55,886 nt of DNA from Terriglobia bacterium (GCA_020073395.1 JAIQFF010000014.1:1-55886); one strand, 5' to 3'. Positions 34,811 through 45,571 are shown, numbered from the stretch's first letter. Notes: generated by a model from the letters alone, not told the origin. Numbers and translations are program-made.

Positions 34811-34928
34811 AGCGCCGGTGTCCCGCCGGCTGTCTCGGGGACGTCTCGCCCGCGAGGCAGAGGGCAAGGCTTGTCCTGAGCGCAGTCGAAGGATGCCCCC
34901 CGGACAGCCGACCGGGCCGGCGCTACAG
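34811..34928. repeat. compound dispersed repeat (families D and A)
   Basis: GTAGCGCCGGTGTCCCGCC and its inverse (GGGCCGGCGCTAC, 34913-34925) form the ends of this element. A family A fragment (TGTCCTGAGCGCAGTCGAAG) sits inside at 34873-34892. The nesting suggests one repeat inserted into another. The segment keeps a frame open on the minus strand, which can mislead gene prediction of the esterase. Confidence 0.6.
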
Positions 34929-34932
34929 CCAA

Positions 34933-37263
34933 TTACGTTGGCACTTTGAGAATCAGATAGCCGCCGGCCAATCCGAACAGGAACGCGGGGGCCCACGCCG
35001 CCAGAAACGGCGGCAGCTGGCTGACATTTCCCATCGACTCCGACAAGCGCGACACCATGATGTAGAGCAACCCGATGCCTACGGCGGTGGCGACGCCCGC
35101 AACCGCGCCCCGTTTGCCCGCGGCCAGCGCGAAGGGAATGGCCAGTACGGCCATGATGAGCGAATTGAAGGGGAAGGCAAACTTTTCCTGCAGCTGGACC
35201 TTCAGCCGCACCACGTCGAAGCCGCTTTGTTGCAGGTCGCGAATGTAGCGCCGCAGGTCTTCGGAGTTCATCTCGGACGACTGCCGTACTTCCTTCTTGA
35301 AGTAGGCCGGCGGTTCGCTGACCGCGGCAAACGTGGCCACATCGAAAGTCCGGTAATCGACGATGGCGGATCCATGAACGCTGCGCTCCCAGCCCTGGGT
35401 ACAAACCCAGCGCTGCAGACGTTCTTCCCAGTGCGCCTGGTCGGCGTAAACCCGGTCGGTCAACTGGAAAGTTGCCGGATCGAACTGAAACACCGAAAGG
35501 TTGCCGAACTGGTCGCGGTCGGAATCAAAAAACTGGTAGTAGTAAATCGTGGAGTGCTGTCCAAAAATCCATTTGCGATCGGGATTCAGATAGGTTTGCG
35601 CCGGCTTGCCCTTGATCAGGTTGCGCAGCGCGTCCTGCCGTTTGTTGGCATGGGGAAGATAGAACTGATCGAAAAAGAACAGCCCGGCCGCCAACATGGT
35701 CGATACCACAAGAATGGGAACGATCACGCGGTAGATGCTGATGCCGGTGGCCTTGATCGCGGTTATTTCGTTCGATCGCTGCATAAGGCCCAGCGTGACA
35801 AGTACGGCCAGCAGAATACTCAGGTGCAGAACGTTGTAGAGGAAAAAGGGAGCGACGTTGAGCAGGTATTCGCCCACCACCAGCGGCGAAATCCGGTTGC
35901 GCAGAATGTCTCCCAGCAACTCAAAAAGAGTGAACACCTGCAACAGCATGAGGAACGACGCCAGGATCATGGTCAGATAGACCAGAAAATCCCGCAGTAC
36001 ATAGTCGTCCAGGATCATGGGGAAGCTGGCGCTGAACACGCGCCGCCGGTTGACCGCGCGTTGAAAGGCGTCCTCAGGCCGGTTGAAACGGAGCAGGTTC
36101 CTTCCCCATTGGACCAGTCTGGTCTTCAGGGGGTTCCAGCGGGCGCGGAAATGGCCGATCTCCAGAGGCCGGCGTTCCGCCCGCCACAACAGAAAGGCGC
36201 CGCCCAGAAAAAAGACGATGTTGGCCAGCCATGCGCCCAGCGCGGGCGGCACTTTCCCCTGGCGGGCCAGGGAAACTCCGATCAGCGTGACCGAATAGTA
36301 AGCGAACACCAGCAGGATGGTGAGAACAAATCCCGCCGACTTGCCGCCCTTTTTTGCCGACAGCCCCAAAGGAATTCCTACCAGCGCCAGCACCAGGCAC
36401 GAGGTGGGCAACGCAAAACGGCGGTGGAACTCGATGAAATACCAGGGAGCCACATACTTCTTCACCTTGCGGGCCTGATCGCGCAGCTGCCAGGTACCCA
36501 TTTGCGCCGCCGGCACCGGCTCCTGGTCACGGCTGTCCGTCTGCGGGACTGGAAGGGGTATGTCGGTCTGGTCGAACGTCGAAATCTGGTAATGGTCGGC
36601 GGAGGCGGGGTCGGTCTCGTGCGTGGACCCGTTGGTCAGATGCAGGTGCAGCATCTGCGGCCCTTCGCTGACCAGGATGCCTTGCCGGGCCAGGGTAATG
36701 CGCGGTGAGGCGGGGTTGCTGATGTCCGCGATGAAAACGCCCTTCCAGATGGCGGCGCCCTGCGCGGTCTTTACGTCCTGCACATAAAGCACGAACTTGG
36801 GAAAGCCCTCGTAGAAAACTCGCGGCTGCACTTCGAAGGACACCTGCGACGTCTTGAGCCGGTCCTCGAGCCTGCCCAGGGCCGCTTGCGATGCCGGCGC
36901 CAGGTAGACGGCGTTGAACATCGCCAGGGCCCAGGCGGTCAGGGCAAAAATGGACACCACTCGCAGGAAGGTCCACACTCCGATGCCGCTGGCACGCATG
37001 GCGGTGATTTCGCTGTCGGCGGCCAGGCGGCTGAGTCCGATTAGAATTCCCACCAGCACGCCCATGGGAATGGTGTAAGTAAAAGCAACCGGCAGGGTGT
37101 AGAGGAAGATTTCCAGCACGCTGGGCAAGGGCGCGCTGTTGCGCACCACTAAGTCGAGGATGTGCCCCAGGTCCCGCGTGAACAGCACAAACGTGAACAC
37201 CGCAACGCCGATGGCGGCGTGCGAGATCACTTCACGCAGAATATAGCGTGTCAGAATGCGCAT
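34933..37263 (-). CDS. LptF-LptG fusion, LPS export permease
   Basis: The 776-residue protein joins two YjgP/YjgQ permeases. The N-terminal half starts RILTRYILREVISHAAIGVA and has the LptF pattern (LAADSEITAMRASGIGVW) plus a periplasmic beta-jellyroll. The C-terminal half starts near residue 400 (ILDDYVLRDFLVYLTMILAS), repeats the pattern (MQRSNEITAIKATGISIYRV), and ends with membrane helices (LPPFLAAWAPAFLFGLAGGY). In most bacteria LptF and LptG are separate proteins that, with LptB2, extract LPS from the inner membrane. The start at ATG 37263 replaces a GTG at 37284. No lptB, A or C gene is in the window. Confidence 0.9.
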   Translation of the reverse strand: MRILTRYILREVISHAAIGVAVFTFVLFTRDLGHILDLVVRNSAPLPSVLEIFLYTLPVAFTYTIPMGVLVGILIGLSRLAADSEITAMRASGIGVWTFLRVVSIFALTAWALAMFNAVYLAPASQAALGRLEDRLKTSQVSFEVQPRVFYEGFPKFVLYVQDVKTAQGAAIWKGVFIADISNPASPRITLARQGILVSEGPQMLHLHLTNGSTHETDPASADHYQISTFDQTDIPLPVPQTDSRDQEPVPAAQMGTWQLRDQARKVKKYVAPWYFIEFHRRFALPTSCLVLALVGIPLGLSAKKGGKSAGFVLTILLVFAYYSVTLIGVSLARQGKVPPALGAWLANIVFFLGGAFLLWRAERRPLEIGHFRARWNPLKTRLVQWGRNLLRFNRPEDAFQRAVNRRRVFSASFPMILDDYVLRDFLVYLTMILASFLMLLQVFTLFELLGDILRNRISPLVVGEYLLNVAPFFLYNVLHLSILLAVLVTLGLMQRSNEITAIKATGISIYRVIVPILVVSTMLAAGLFFFDQFYLPHANKRQDALRNLIKGKPAQTYLNPDRKWIFGQHSTIYYYQFFDSDRDQFGNLSVFQFDPATFQLTDRVYADQAHWEERLQRWVCTQGWERSVHGSAIVDYRTFDVATFAAVSEPPAYFKKEVRQSSEMNSEDLRRYIRDLQQSGFDVVRLKVQLQEKFAFPFNSLIMAVLAIPFALAAGKRGAVAGVATAVGIGLLYIMVSRLSESMGNVSQLPPFLAAWAPAFLFGLAGGYLILKVPT

Positions 37264-37302
37264 GCGACTAGCCGAGCATAGCACGCCCAGAATTGAAAAG
37301 AG

Positions 37303-37523
37303 TGTGGTGGTGTGGGTCTCTGATTGTGTGTGGGTCTTTGTTTGTGTGTGGGTCGGACACTCCTGTCCGACGCCTTTGACTTTAGCTTTTGACTTTAGAT
37401 TTTGGTCTTGGATTTTGACTTTAGGTTTTGATCTTGGTTTTAGCCTTTAGCTTTTGATTTGAACGAGCCCACCAAACCAAGTCCAAGTCAAAAGCGTCGT
37501 CCAGGAGTGTCCGACCCACACAC
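37303..37523. repeat. paired palindromic repeat, GTCGGACA family (B3)
   Basis: A GTCGGACACTCCTGTCCGAC hairpin at 37352-37371, preceded by GTGTGTGGGTC words, faces an inverse arm near 37497-37515. The core is a T-rich run with a near six-base period (TTTGACTTTAGCTTTTGAC) that becomes its A-rich complement on the right. It lies between two minus-strand genes. Confidence 0.75.
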
Positions 37524-37527
37524 GCAG

Positions 37528-39468
37528 CTATTCGGGTTTAAGGAAGAGGGCAGAGAGCGGAGGCAGCGTCAGGCTCAGCGAGAACGGACGGCCGTGGGCG
37601 GGTTGAGCATCCGCCTGGACGCCGCCCAGGTTCCCCATGCCGCTTCCGCCGTATTCCTGGGCGTCGCTATTGAGAAGCTCCCGCCAGAATCCGCCGGAGG
37701 GCACGCCGATCCGATAGCCGTAGCGTGGCACCGGAGTGAAGTTGCAGACGATCAGGATTTCATCAGCCGGCAGCCGGCTTTTGCGCAACAGGGAAATAAC
37801 ACTGGCGGCGGTGTCGTTGCAGTCCACCCATTCGAAGCCGGCCGGGTCGGTATCGAGCTGGTGTAGCGCCGGCTGCTCGCGATAAACCTGGTTCAACTGC
37901 GCCACCCAGCTCTGCACTCCCTTGTGCACCGGATACTGCAGGACGTGCCATTCCAGACTGGTATCGTGCGCCCACTCCCGTACCTGGCCGAATTCGCAAC
38001 CCATGAACAGCATTTTCTTGCCCGGCTGAGCGTACATGTAACCGAACAACAGGCGGAGGTTGGCGAACTTTTGCCACTCGTCTCCCGGCATTTTGCCGAT
38101 GAGCGAACCTTTGCCGTGGACCACTTCATCGTGCGACAGCGGCAGGACGAAATTCTCGGTGAAGCCGTACAGCATGCGGAAGGTCAACTGATTGTGATGG
38201 TAGCGGCGATGAATCGGGTCCTGGGAGAAATAGGCCAGCGTGTCATGCATCCAGCCCATGTCCCACTTCATGCCGAAGCCCAGCCCGCCGACGTAAGTTG
38301 GCCGCGACACCATGGGCCAGGCCGTGGACTCTTCCGCGATGGTCTGGATGCCCGGGCACTCCTTGTAAGCTTCGGTGTTGAACTGACGCAGAAAATCGAT
38401 GGCTTCCAGATTTTCGCGCCCGCCAAATTTGTTGGGAATCCACTCCCCGGCCTGACGCGAATAGTCGAGGTAGAGCATGGAAGCGACCGCATCCACGCGC
38501 AGGCCGTCGATGTGATACTTGTCCAGCCAGAACAGCCCACTGGCCATCAGAAAGCTGCGGACCTCGTTGCGGCCGTAGTTGAAGATGAAGGTCTTCCAGT
38601 CGGGATGAAAACCCTTGCGTGCGTCGGCGTGCTCGAAGAGATGTGTACCGTCGAAATAGGCCAGCCCGTGCGCGTCGGTAGGGAAGTGCGATGGCACCCA
38701 ATCCAGAATCACTCCAATGCCGTGCTGGTGCAGGTAGTCCACCAGGTACATGAAGTCCTGGGGCGTGCCATAGCGCGAAGTGGGCGCGTAATATCCCGTG
38801 GTCTGATATCCCCACGAACCGTAGAAAGGATGCTCCATGATGGGCATCAGCTCCACGTGGGTAAAATTCATTCGGTTGACATATTCCGCCAGGCGCGGCG
38901 CCGTCTCGCGGTAAGTCAGCGGCCGGTCGCCGTCTTCCGGGACCCGCATCCAGGAACCGAGATGAACTTCATAAACCGAAATCGGGGCCTGCAGTGAATC
39001 CCTCTTCACACGCGTTTCCATCCACTGCTTGTCGGCCCACTGGTATTCAAGGTCCCATACCACCGAGGCGGTACGCGGCGGCTTTTCATGAAGAATGCCA
39101 AAAGGATCGGCTTTCTCGCCCACATGTCCCTGATTGTGAGAAACGATGTGGTACTTATACAGCGCACCTTTGCCCACTCCAGGCACAAAGCCTTCCCAAA
39201 TGCCGGAACTTGCGCGCGCCCGAAGGGGATGCGATTGAGTGTTCCACCCATTGAAGTCGCCGACTACGGAAACCGAGCTGGCATTGGGCGCCCAAACCCC
39301 GAAGTAGGTGCCTGGCTTTCCCGCGACCGTGGTCATGTGGGCGCCCAGCTTGTCGTAAATCCGGTAGTGCGTGCCTTCGTTAAAGAGATGGAGGTCTTGC
39401 TCGGTCAGCAGGCTGGCGTCGCTACGCGGGGGCGGCGTTAACGTGGTTGTGGTTTCCTTGCTCATCAC
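37528..39468 (-). CDS. glgB: 1,4-alpha-glucan branching enzyme (GH13)
   Basis: The 646-residue enzyme has a CBM48-type N-terminal domain ([20 protein letters not shown], residues 56-75) and a GH13 barrel. The barrel carries [20 protein letters not shown], the nucleophile Asp326 in [11 protein letters not shown], the general acid in TIAEESTAW (E379/E380) and [12 protein letters not shown]. It creates alpha-1,6 branches in glycogen. Length is slightly below the 700-plus seen in E. coli, which is common. It is divergent from a GH57 glucanase, pointing to a glycogen metabolism locus, though glgA and glgC are absent here. Confidence 0.95.
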   Translation of the reverse strand: MMSKETTTTLTPPPRSDASLLTEQDLHLFNEGTHYRIYDKLGAHMTTVAGKPGTYFGVWAPNASSVSVVGDFNGWNTQSHPLRARASSGIWEGFVPGVGKGALYKYHIVSHNQGHVGEKADPFGILHEKPPRTASVVWDLEYQWADKQWMETRVKRDSLQAPISVYEVHLGSWMRVPEDGDRPLTYRETAPRLAEYVNRMNFTHVELMPIMEHPFYGSWGYQTTGYYAPTSRYGTPQDFMYLVDYLHQHGIGVILDWVPSHFPTDAHGLAYFDGTHLFEHADARKGFHPDWKTFIFNYGRNEVRSFLMASGLFWLDKYHIDGLRVDAVASMLYLDYSRQAGEWIPNKFGGRENLEAIDFLRQFNTEAYKECPGIQTIAEESTAWPMVSRPTYVGGLGFGMKWDMGWMHDTLAYFSQDPIHRRYHHNQLTFRMLYGFTENFVLPLSHDEVVHGKGSLIGKMPGDEWQKFANLRLLFGYMYAQPGKKMLFMGCEFGQVREWAHDTSLEWHVLQYPVHKGVQSWVAQLNQVYREQPALHQLDTDPAGFEWVDCNDTAASVISLLRKSRLPADEILIVCNFTPVPRYGYRIGVPSGGFWRELLNSDAQEYGGSGMGNLGGVQADAQPAHGRPFSLSLTLPPLSALFLKPE

Positions 39469-39582
39469 TAAAGTAATCCGTCCTAGTGTACCGGAGTTCG
39501 GGCAATATCGCCCACGCAGCGGTAACCCTGCTAGACTTCAACTGGCTTCATCGAAGGGCTTTGTGGAAGGGCCTTGTGGAAG

Positions 39583-39602
39583 GGCACGACTTCAGTCGTG
39601 CC
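39583..39602. repeat. GGCACGACTTCAGTCGTGCC hairpin repeat (family C)
   Basis: A perfect hairpin identical to the one at 17226-17245. Half copies (GAAGGGC, GTGGAAGGGC) stand just before it. It sits in the divergent glgB/GH57 region. Confidence 0.65.
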
Positions 39603-39683
39603 GCCCGGAGCACGTAACAAAGGGCTTTAGCCCCTGAGGTTTGCTCGATTAGCCCGGAAACATAACTTGGAAATATCACGCTC

Positions 39684-41942
39684 ATGCCCGTCCTGCGCGT
39701 CGTAGTTCTGTGGCACCAGCATCAGCCGCTTTACAAGGACCTGGTCAGCGGTCAGTACCGGCTGCCCTGGGTCCGGCTGCATGCGCTCAAGGACTACTAC
39801 GGCATGGTCAAGCTGCTGGATGAGTTTCCCAACGTTCACCAGACTTTTAACCTCGTCCCGTCATTGATCTCACAGATACAGGACTACGTGACCGGAGCGG
39901 CTCATGATCCATTTCTCGAAGTGGCCGCTAAACCGGCAAGAGATCTTACTCCCGACGAGCGTCGTTTCGGGTTGCAGTATCTTTTCCAGGCCAATCCGGT
40001 AAACCTGATTGGACGTTATCCGCGATACCGGGAGCTGTGGGACCGCTTTCGCAGTGCGGGCGGCACACCCGAAGCAGCGGAAAAATACTTCTCGCCGCAG
40101 GACTTCACCGACCTGCAAGTGCTTTCGCAAATCGCCTGGTTCGATGAATACTTCCTGGACGACCCGGACATCACCGGGCTCATTCAAAAGGGCCGCGGTT
40201 ACTCGCTTGACGACCAGCTCTTCGTGATAGCTCGTGAGCGCGAACTGCTGGCCAGGGTCTTGCCCGCGCATGCCGAAGCGGCACGGCATGGACGGATTGA
40301 GATTTCGACATCAGCGTTCTATCACCCGATTCTGCCGCTGGTCTGTGATACCAACATGGGCGCGGTTTCAACCCCGGGCCTGCCGCTGCCCCAGAATCGT
40401 TTTCGCCATCCTGAGGACGCGCGCGAGCAACTGCAGCGTGGGCTCAATCTGCATCAGGAGGTCTTCGGTGTCCGCCCCCAGGGAGTTTGGCCGTCCGAGG
40501 GTAGTGTCTCGGAAGAAGTACTGGGCATTGCTCAGGGCCTGGGCGTGAAGTGGATGGCCACCGACGAAGAGGTATTGGGCCGAAGCCTGGGCGTTTCTTT
40601 CGCGCGCCATGGCCACCTGCCGGGTGAACTGGCCGAGATGCTTTACACCATTCATCGTTTCGAGAATGAACAGACAGAGATGAACTTGATTTTCCGCGAT
40701 CACACCATTTCGGACCTGATCGGGTTTGTGTACTCCGGCATGCCTCCGCAAGACGCCGCCAACCACCTCATGCATAATATTAAACAATCAGCCCAACCGA
40801 TTCTTAATGCAGGGCGTGATGCGGTGGTGTCGATCATTCTGGATGGCGAGAATGCCTGGGAATACTATCCGCAGTCCGGCCGCGAATTCCTGCGCCGGTT
40901 CTACGATGCGTTGCAGCGCGACGCTGGTGTTGAGGCAACGACCGTTTCCGAGGCGATTCAGCGGCAGCAGCAGTTTCCCCGGCTCAAGTCGCTGGTTCCT
41001 GGCTCCTGGATTCACGCCAATTTCAACGTCTGGATCGGCGCTCCGGAGGACAACCGGGCCTGGGACTATCTCTACAATGCCCGCAACTTCTATGCCCAGG
41101 CCGCGCCCGAGGCCAGCGAGGCGCAACGGCAGCTTGCCTTTGAAGAGATACTGATCGCGGAAGGCAGTGACTGGAACTGGTGGTACGGGCCAGAGCATCA
41201 TTCCGCCAACGACCGCGAATTCGACGAACTATACCGTAAACACCTTTCGAACATTTACCAACTGCTGGGCAGCCGCCCGCCGGACTATCTGTCGCAGCCC
41301 ATCCTCGGCGGCGGGGAGCGGCCCGCGGTGGTTCCGCAGACGGCCTACATTCATCCCCGGATCACAGGCGACATGGTGCGCTACTTCGAGTGGATGGGGG
41401 CCGCCATGTACACCGCCGACCGGCGTGCAGGCGCAATGCACGGTAAGCAGTTTCTGCTCGACGCGGTACACGCGGGAATCGACAACACCTACATTTACGG
41501 GCGCCTCGACTTCACCGAGAACAAAGCTCCGACGGCAGATTTCGAACTGGTGGTCAACCTGGAGTCCTGGGCGGATGAGGGCCAGCGGCCACGCCGCTCC
41601 TTGCGTCTCGACGTCGAAGTGGCGGGAAGTAGGATCCGGAGTTGGAAGCTCAGCGTTCCCGATACTGCCCGGCCGCTCGCGGCCTCTGACCAGGCGAGTG
41701 ATCAGGTTACCGTCGCTCTGTTCCGAAACTTCGAATTCAAGATTCCCCTGGATTGGCTGCTGGCTATTCCTGTGACCTCGACGACCGAGAGTGGAAACGG
41801 CAAACCCTCCGTTCCGGTCGCGACCATGCTGCGGGTACGCTTCAGCCTGTGGCAAAACGGCCTGCCCGCAGACGTGCTACCGGTGGAAGGGTGGATGGAA
41901 CTACCGCTCCTGAGCGAAGAGGATTTGATCGCCCAACAGTGA
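39684..41942 (+). CDS. GH57 family glucanase
   Basis: The 752-residue protein starts with the GH57 region I sequence (VVLWHQHQPLYKDL, H11 and H13). The nucleophile Glu272 lies in GVWPSEGSVS and the region IV acid Asp387 in IILDGENAWEYY. Region V (near WNWWYGPEHHSAND) is also present. The C-terminal 200 residues look like a beta domain. GH57 enzymes act on alpha-glucans as amylases, pullulanases or transferases; which one is unclear. No signal peptide is seen, so it probably acts on cytoplasmic glycogen with the divergent branching enzyme. The ATG lacks a strong ribosome binding site. Confidence 0.9.
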   Translation: MPVLRVVVLWHQHQPLYKDLVSGQYRLPWVRLHALKDYYGMVKLLDEFPNVHQTFNLVPSLISQIQDYVTGAAHDPFLEVAAKPARDLTPDERRFGLQYLFQANPVNLIGRYPRYRELWDRFRSAGGTPEAAEKYFSPQDFTDLQVLSQIAWFDEYFLDDPDITGLIQKGRGYSLDDQLFVIARERELLARVLPAHAEAARHGRIEISTSAFYHPILPLVCDTNMGAVSTPGLPLPQNRFRHPEDAREQLQRGLNLHQEVFGVRPQGVWPSEGSVSEEVLGIAQGLGVKWMATDEEVLGRSLGVSFARHGHLPGELAEMLYTIHRFENEQTEMNLIFRDHTISDLIGFVYSGMPPQDAANHLMHNIKQSAQPILNAGRDAVVSIILDGENAWEYYPQSGREFLRRFYDALQRDAGVEATTVSEAIQRQQQFPRLKSLVPGSWIHANFNVWIGAPEDNRAWDYLYNARNFYAQAAPEASEAQRQLAFEEILIAEGSDWNWWYGPEHHSANDREFDELYRKHLSNIYQLLGSRPPDYLSQPILGGGERPAVVPQTAYIHPRITGDMVRYFEWMGAAMYTADRRAGAMHGKQFLLDAVHAGIDNTYIYGRLDFTENKAPTADFELVVNLESWADEGQRPRRSLRLDVEVAGSRIRSWKLSVPDTARPLAASDQASDQVTVALFRNFEFKIPLDWLLAIPVTSTTESGNGKPSVPVATMLRVRFSLWQNGLPADVLPVEGWMELPLLSEEDLIAQQ

Positions 41943-41945
41943 TGT

Positions 41946-42092
41946 GGTGTGGGTCGGACCACTTGTCCGACGCCGTTGAAGTTGCTTTTGGTTTAAATAA
42001 CCAGCGATCTGGGGATCGGCCCCGGGCCCGACCAGCTTTGCCACAACCGAGGCCAAGTCAACGGCGTCGGACAAGAGTGTCCGACCCACACC
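41946..42092. repeat. paired palindromic repeat, GTCGGACA family (B4)
   Basis: GTCGGACCACTTGTCCGAC near 41953-41971 faces GTCGGACAAGAGTGTCCGAC at about 42066-42085. The core is less regular than in the other copies but still has GTTGAAGTTGC on one side and GGCCAAGTCAACGGC on the other. It separates two convergent genes. Confidence 0.7.
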
Positions 42093-42132
42093 TACTCCAG
42101 TGCTTCCGGCTCCAGACCGTGTGCAACGCCAA

Positions 42133-42762
42133 CTACTGACCGCCGGTTTCCGGCGTCATCGCCAGCGGACGACTCAGTTCCATCATCAACTCTGTGCCCG
42201 AGGGCAGCAGCGCAGACCGTCTCTTTCCCAGCCAGTGTGCGACCGTGAGGGTAGCGCCAACCCCTCCGCCGATCAGCAGACCTTTGCCTCCAGCGGCCAG
42301 GCCGCCTATCAGCATTCCGCCGCCGGTGCCGAAGCCGATCTCGGTCAGGTCCTTGGCATCGTGGCCGTCCCCCTTGAACTGGCCTTCGGTGTTCACGTCA
42401 GTTCCATTGCGCAGATTGGTGTCCACCATGGTTGCGTTCAGCATGTAGCGCTCACCGTTGGGCAGGACTACCGCTTCAGGGAAAATGCCGATCGTCGGTT
42501 TGCCCGCGATGCGGCGTGGTTCGTTCACTTTGGTGACCCGTCCCTGCACCGTAGCGCCGACGGGGATCACCGTCTTTCCGTCGAGCATTACCGCATCCAC
42601 CACGCGCCCGGAGAAGGCATCGCCTTCCTTGCTCGAAAAAGTGGACAGCGTGTTTTCCAGTTTAACTTTGAATGCCGTGCCCGCGGGTAGAGCCATATTG
42701 GTCTGCGCCCCAGCCGCGACCGCCAGCCACATCACACCGAGCAATGCCAGTATCTTCTTCAT
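42133..42762 (-). CDS. secreted protein with VirB10-like beta domain
   Basis: The 209-residue protein has a signal peptide (MKKILALLGVMWLAVAAGAQ). A domain follows with LPAGTAFKVKLENTLST, KTVIPVGATVQGRV and AVVLPNGERYML. The pattern (PAGT, then IPxGT-xxGxV, then xxxLPxG) is shared with the proteins at 52160 and 55244 and recalls the C-terminal fold of VirB10/TrbI, an inference only. Near residues 145-175 lies a glycine-rich hydrophobic stretch (GGGMLIGGLAAGGKGLLIGG). GGAGG precedes the ATG. Function is unknown. Confidence 0.7.
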   Translation of the reverse strand: MKKILALLGVMWLAVAAGAQTNMALPAGTAFKVKLENTLSTFSSKEGDAFSGRVVDAVMLDGKTVIPVGATVQGRVTKVNEPRRIAGKPTIGIFPEAVVLPNGERYMLNATMVDTNLRNGTDVNTEGQFKGDGHDAKDLTEIGFGTGGGMLIGGLAAGGKGLLIGGGVGATLTVAHWLGKRRSALLPSGTELMMELSRPLAMTPETGGQ

Positions 42763-42810
42763 TCCGCCTCCTAGTTTCCACGACAAATTTGCCGGCCCAT
42801 AACGCGTGCT

Positions 42811-43317
42811 TCAACCCGACACCGATAATTTATTCACTGCCTCCATCACTTGATGGAAAGGCGCCCGATCCGTTTGACTGTCTCCGCGATAGATGTACTC
42901 AACTTTCCGCTCGCGATCGATCACCAGCGACGCGGGGTGCGCAATATTGATCGCATCCACGCCCAGCCGGTGATACAGCCCGTACGCTTTGGTCACCGAG
43001 CGGTCCTCATCCAGCAGAAACGGATACGACACGGGATGCGATTGCAGAAACCTGGCCGGCTTCCACACTCCCGCACCCATTTCTGCCGCGATGTAAACCA
43101 GCTGCGCTCCCGCCTGCTCGATTTCCGTTTTCATCGGCTCTAACTGAGCCATGCGTTTCACGCAATTCGGTCACCAGGTGCCACGCAGGAACTCCACGAT
43201 CAGCGCTCCCCGCGACAGAAAACCGGAAAGGGAGAGAATCCCGTCACGATTCGCCGCTGACAAGAGAAACTCCGGCGCACGCGAACCGACGGCCAGAGTT
43301 TCTGTGCGACCTAACAT
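42811..43317 (-). CDS. peroxiredoxin-like (AhpC/TSA) protein, probable selenoprotein
   Basis: Read from ATG 43317, the frame gives a 168-residue thioredoxin-fold peroxidase: VGSRAPEFLLSAANRDGILS, then ALIVEFLRGTW, an in-frame TGA (43173-43171), then PNCVKRMAQLEPMK and a complete C-terminal domain with FLLDEDRSVTKAYGLY. The TGA is codon 49, exactly where relatives have the peroxidatic Cys of the WCPNC motif. Reading it as selenocysteine gives a U-x-x-C redox site. A SECIS-like hairpin follows. A plain caller would start at GTG 43161 and lose the active site. Alternatives are a TGC-to-TGA mutation or a base-call error. Confidence 0.65.
43132..43153 (-). promoter_or_regulatory. SECIS-like hairpin of the selenoprotein candidate
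   Basis: On the minus strand CAUGGCUC pairs with GAGCC-G-AUG: eight base pairs with one bulged G and a five-base loop AGUUA that contains GU. The loop begins 26 bases after the UGA, within the 16-37 range described for bacterial SECIS elements. It lies inside the coding sequence, as is normal in bacteria. Confidence 0.55.
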
Positions 43318-43409
43318 CCTGCTTCGACTGTAGAGCAGAAGTGACGCACGACAGCCTGTGAAAAACTCGAGGAACCAGCATAGACACGGGCGCTGTGGCT
43401 TGTGTCTGG

Positions 43410-43545
43410 GTGTGTGTGGTCGCGGGCGACTCGCCCGCGAAAGTCCCGATCAGGAAAAGGGTGCAAGTGCATCGAACCACGTGTACGTTCTCAGGCGCCT
43501 CACGGGCTGCAGTCCTTCTCGCGGGCGAGGGTGCCCGCGCCACTC
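43410..43545. repeat. CGCGGGCGA...CCCGCG repeat pair (family G)
   Basis: Two hairpin-forming words, GTCGCGGGCGACTCGCCCGC near 43419-43438 and a 24-base word at 43518-43541, lie between the peroxiredoxin and enolase starts. The second is identical, in inverse orientation, to 47921-47944 inside the hydroxyacid dehydrogenase gene. Confidence 0.6.
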
Positions 43546-43557
43546 CGGAAAAACCGA

Positions 43558-44903
<1,346 letters not shown>

Positions 44904-44909
44904 TCAGTT

Positions 44910-45060
44910 GTGTGTGGGTCGGACACTCTTGTCCGACGCCTTTGATTTGGATTTTAGGTTCTGGACATAAGTTCACGGTCGCTGTCAGAACAACATTCCA
45001 AGCAAAATCAAAGTCGAAGTCCAAGTCAAAAGCGGCGGACAGGAGTGTCCACCCCACACA
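44910..45060. repeat. paired palindromic repeat, GTCGGACA family (B5)
   Basis: GTCGGACACTCTTGTCCGAC at 44918-44937 faces GGCGGACAGGAGTGTCCACC at 45034-45053. The core has TTTGATTTGGATTTTAGG on the left and the matching AAAGTCGAAGTCCAAGTC on the right. It separates the convergent eno and DinB genes. Confidence 0.75.
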
Positions 45061-45067
45061 GTCTTAA

Positions 45068-45571
45068 TTAAAATCCCATCGTATCGTCCGCCGACGGTCC
45101 GTAGGTCGCCGGCAGCGGCTTATCGTTCAGACGCAGATAGACGCCGAGTTGGGCGCGGTGATGCACCAGGTGGTTCAGAAACATCTGCCGGTAAGCGAGA
45201 AAACGCGAGCCGGCGAAGATCGCCTTGCCTTGAAAGCTCAGCTTCCAGTTCTGGGTCCACGCCTCATCCGGCGTGTTCTTGAGCGCGGCGCGAACCTTGG
45301 CCACGCCCTCATCGAAGACCCGCACCAGTTGGGCGGCGGACTCAAAGGCTAAGCGCTTAGAGCCGCTCTTGGAGAAATCAAGCTCGGGGGTGGTCAGCAC
45401 AGTGTGGCCAAATGCAGCCAGCTCGGCCACGTGTGGACCCAGTCTGTTCAGCGGCATTGATTTGGGATGAGGCCGGAAGTCGTCCTTGCCCGCAGGGATG
45501 CGCTCTAACATGGTGCGAGTTGTTTTCATTTCAGCATCAAATTCTGGCAGCAGAAGCTCGCTTATGGGCAT
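45068..45571 (-). CDS. DinB family protein
   Basis: The 167-residue protein is a DinB-like four-helix bundle. The metal-binding His residues lie in LGPHVAELAAFGH (near residue 48) and HLVHHRAQLGVYLR (near 134-147). DinB-like proteins are often thiol transferases, bacillithiol S-transferases among them, so a bacillithiol link is possible because bshC is in the same window. That is inference only. Terminal blocks (SELLLPEFDAEMKTTRTMLE) are typical. It is a single-gene unit. Confidence 0.85.
   Translation of the reverse strand: MPISELLLPEFDAEMKTTRTMLERIPAGKDDFRPHPKSMPLNRLGPHVAELAAFGHTVLTTPELDFSKSGSKRLAFESAAQLVRVFDEGVAKVRAALKNTPDEAWTQNWKLSFQGKAIFAGSRFLAYRQMFLNHLVHHRAQLGVYLRLNDKPLPATYGPSADDTMGF

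Noticed and set aside
34744..34932. N-terminal extension of the secreted esterase
   Set aside because: The extension is dispersed-repeat DNA translated by chance and would bury the signal peptide.
35227..36708. 493-codon plus-strand frame inside the LptF-LptG region
   Set aside because: It lies wholly opposite the fusion gene, whose protein is clearly conserved. The product is Gln/His/Arg-rich and has no recognisable domain.
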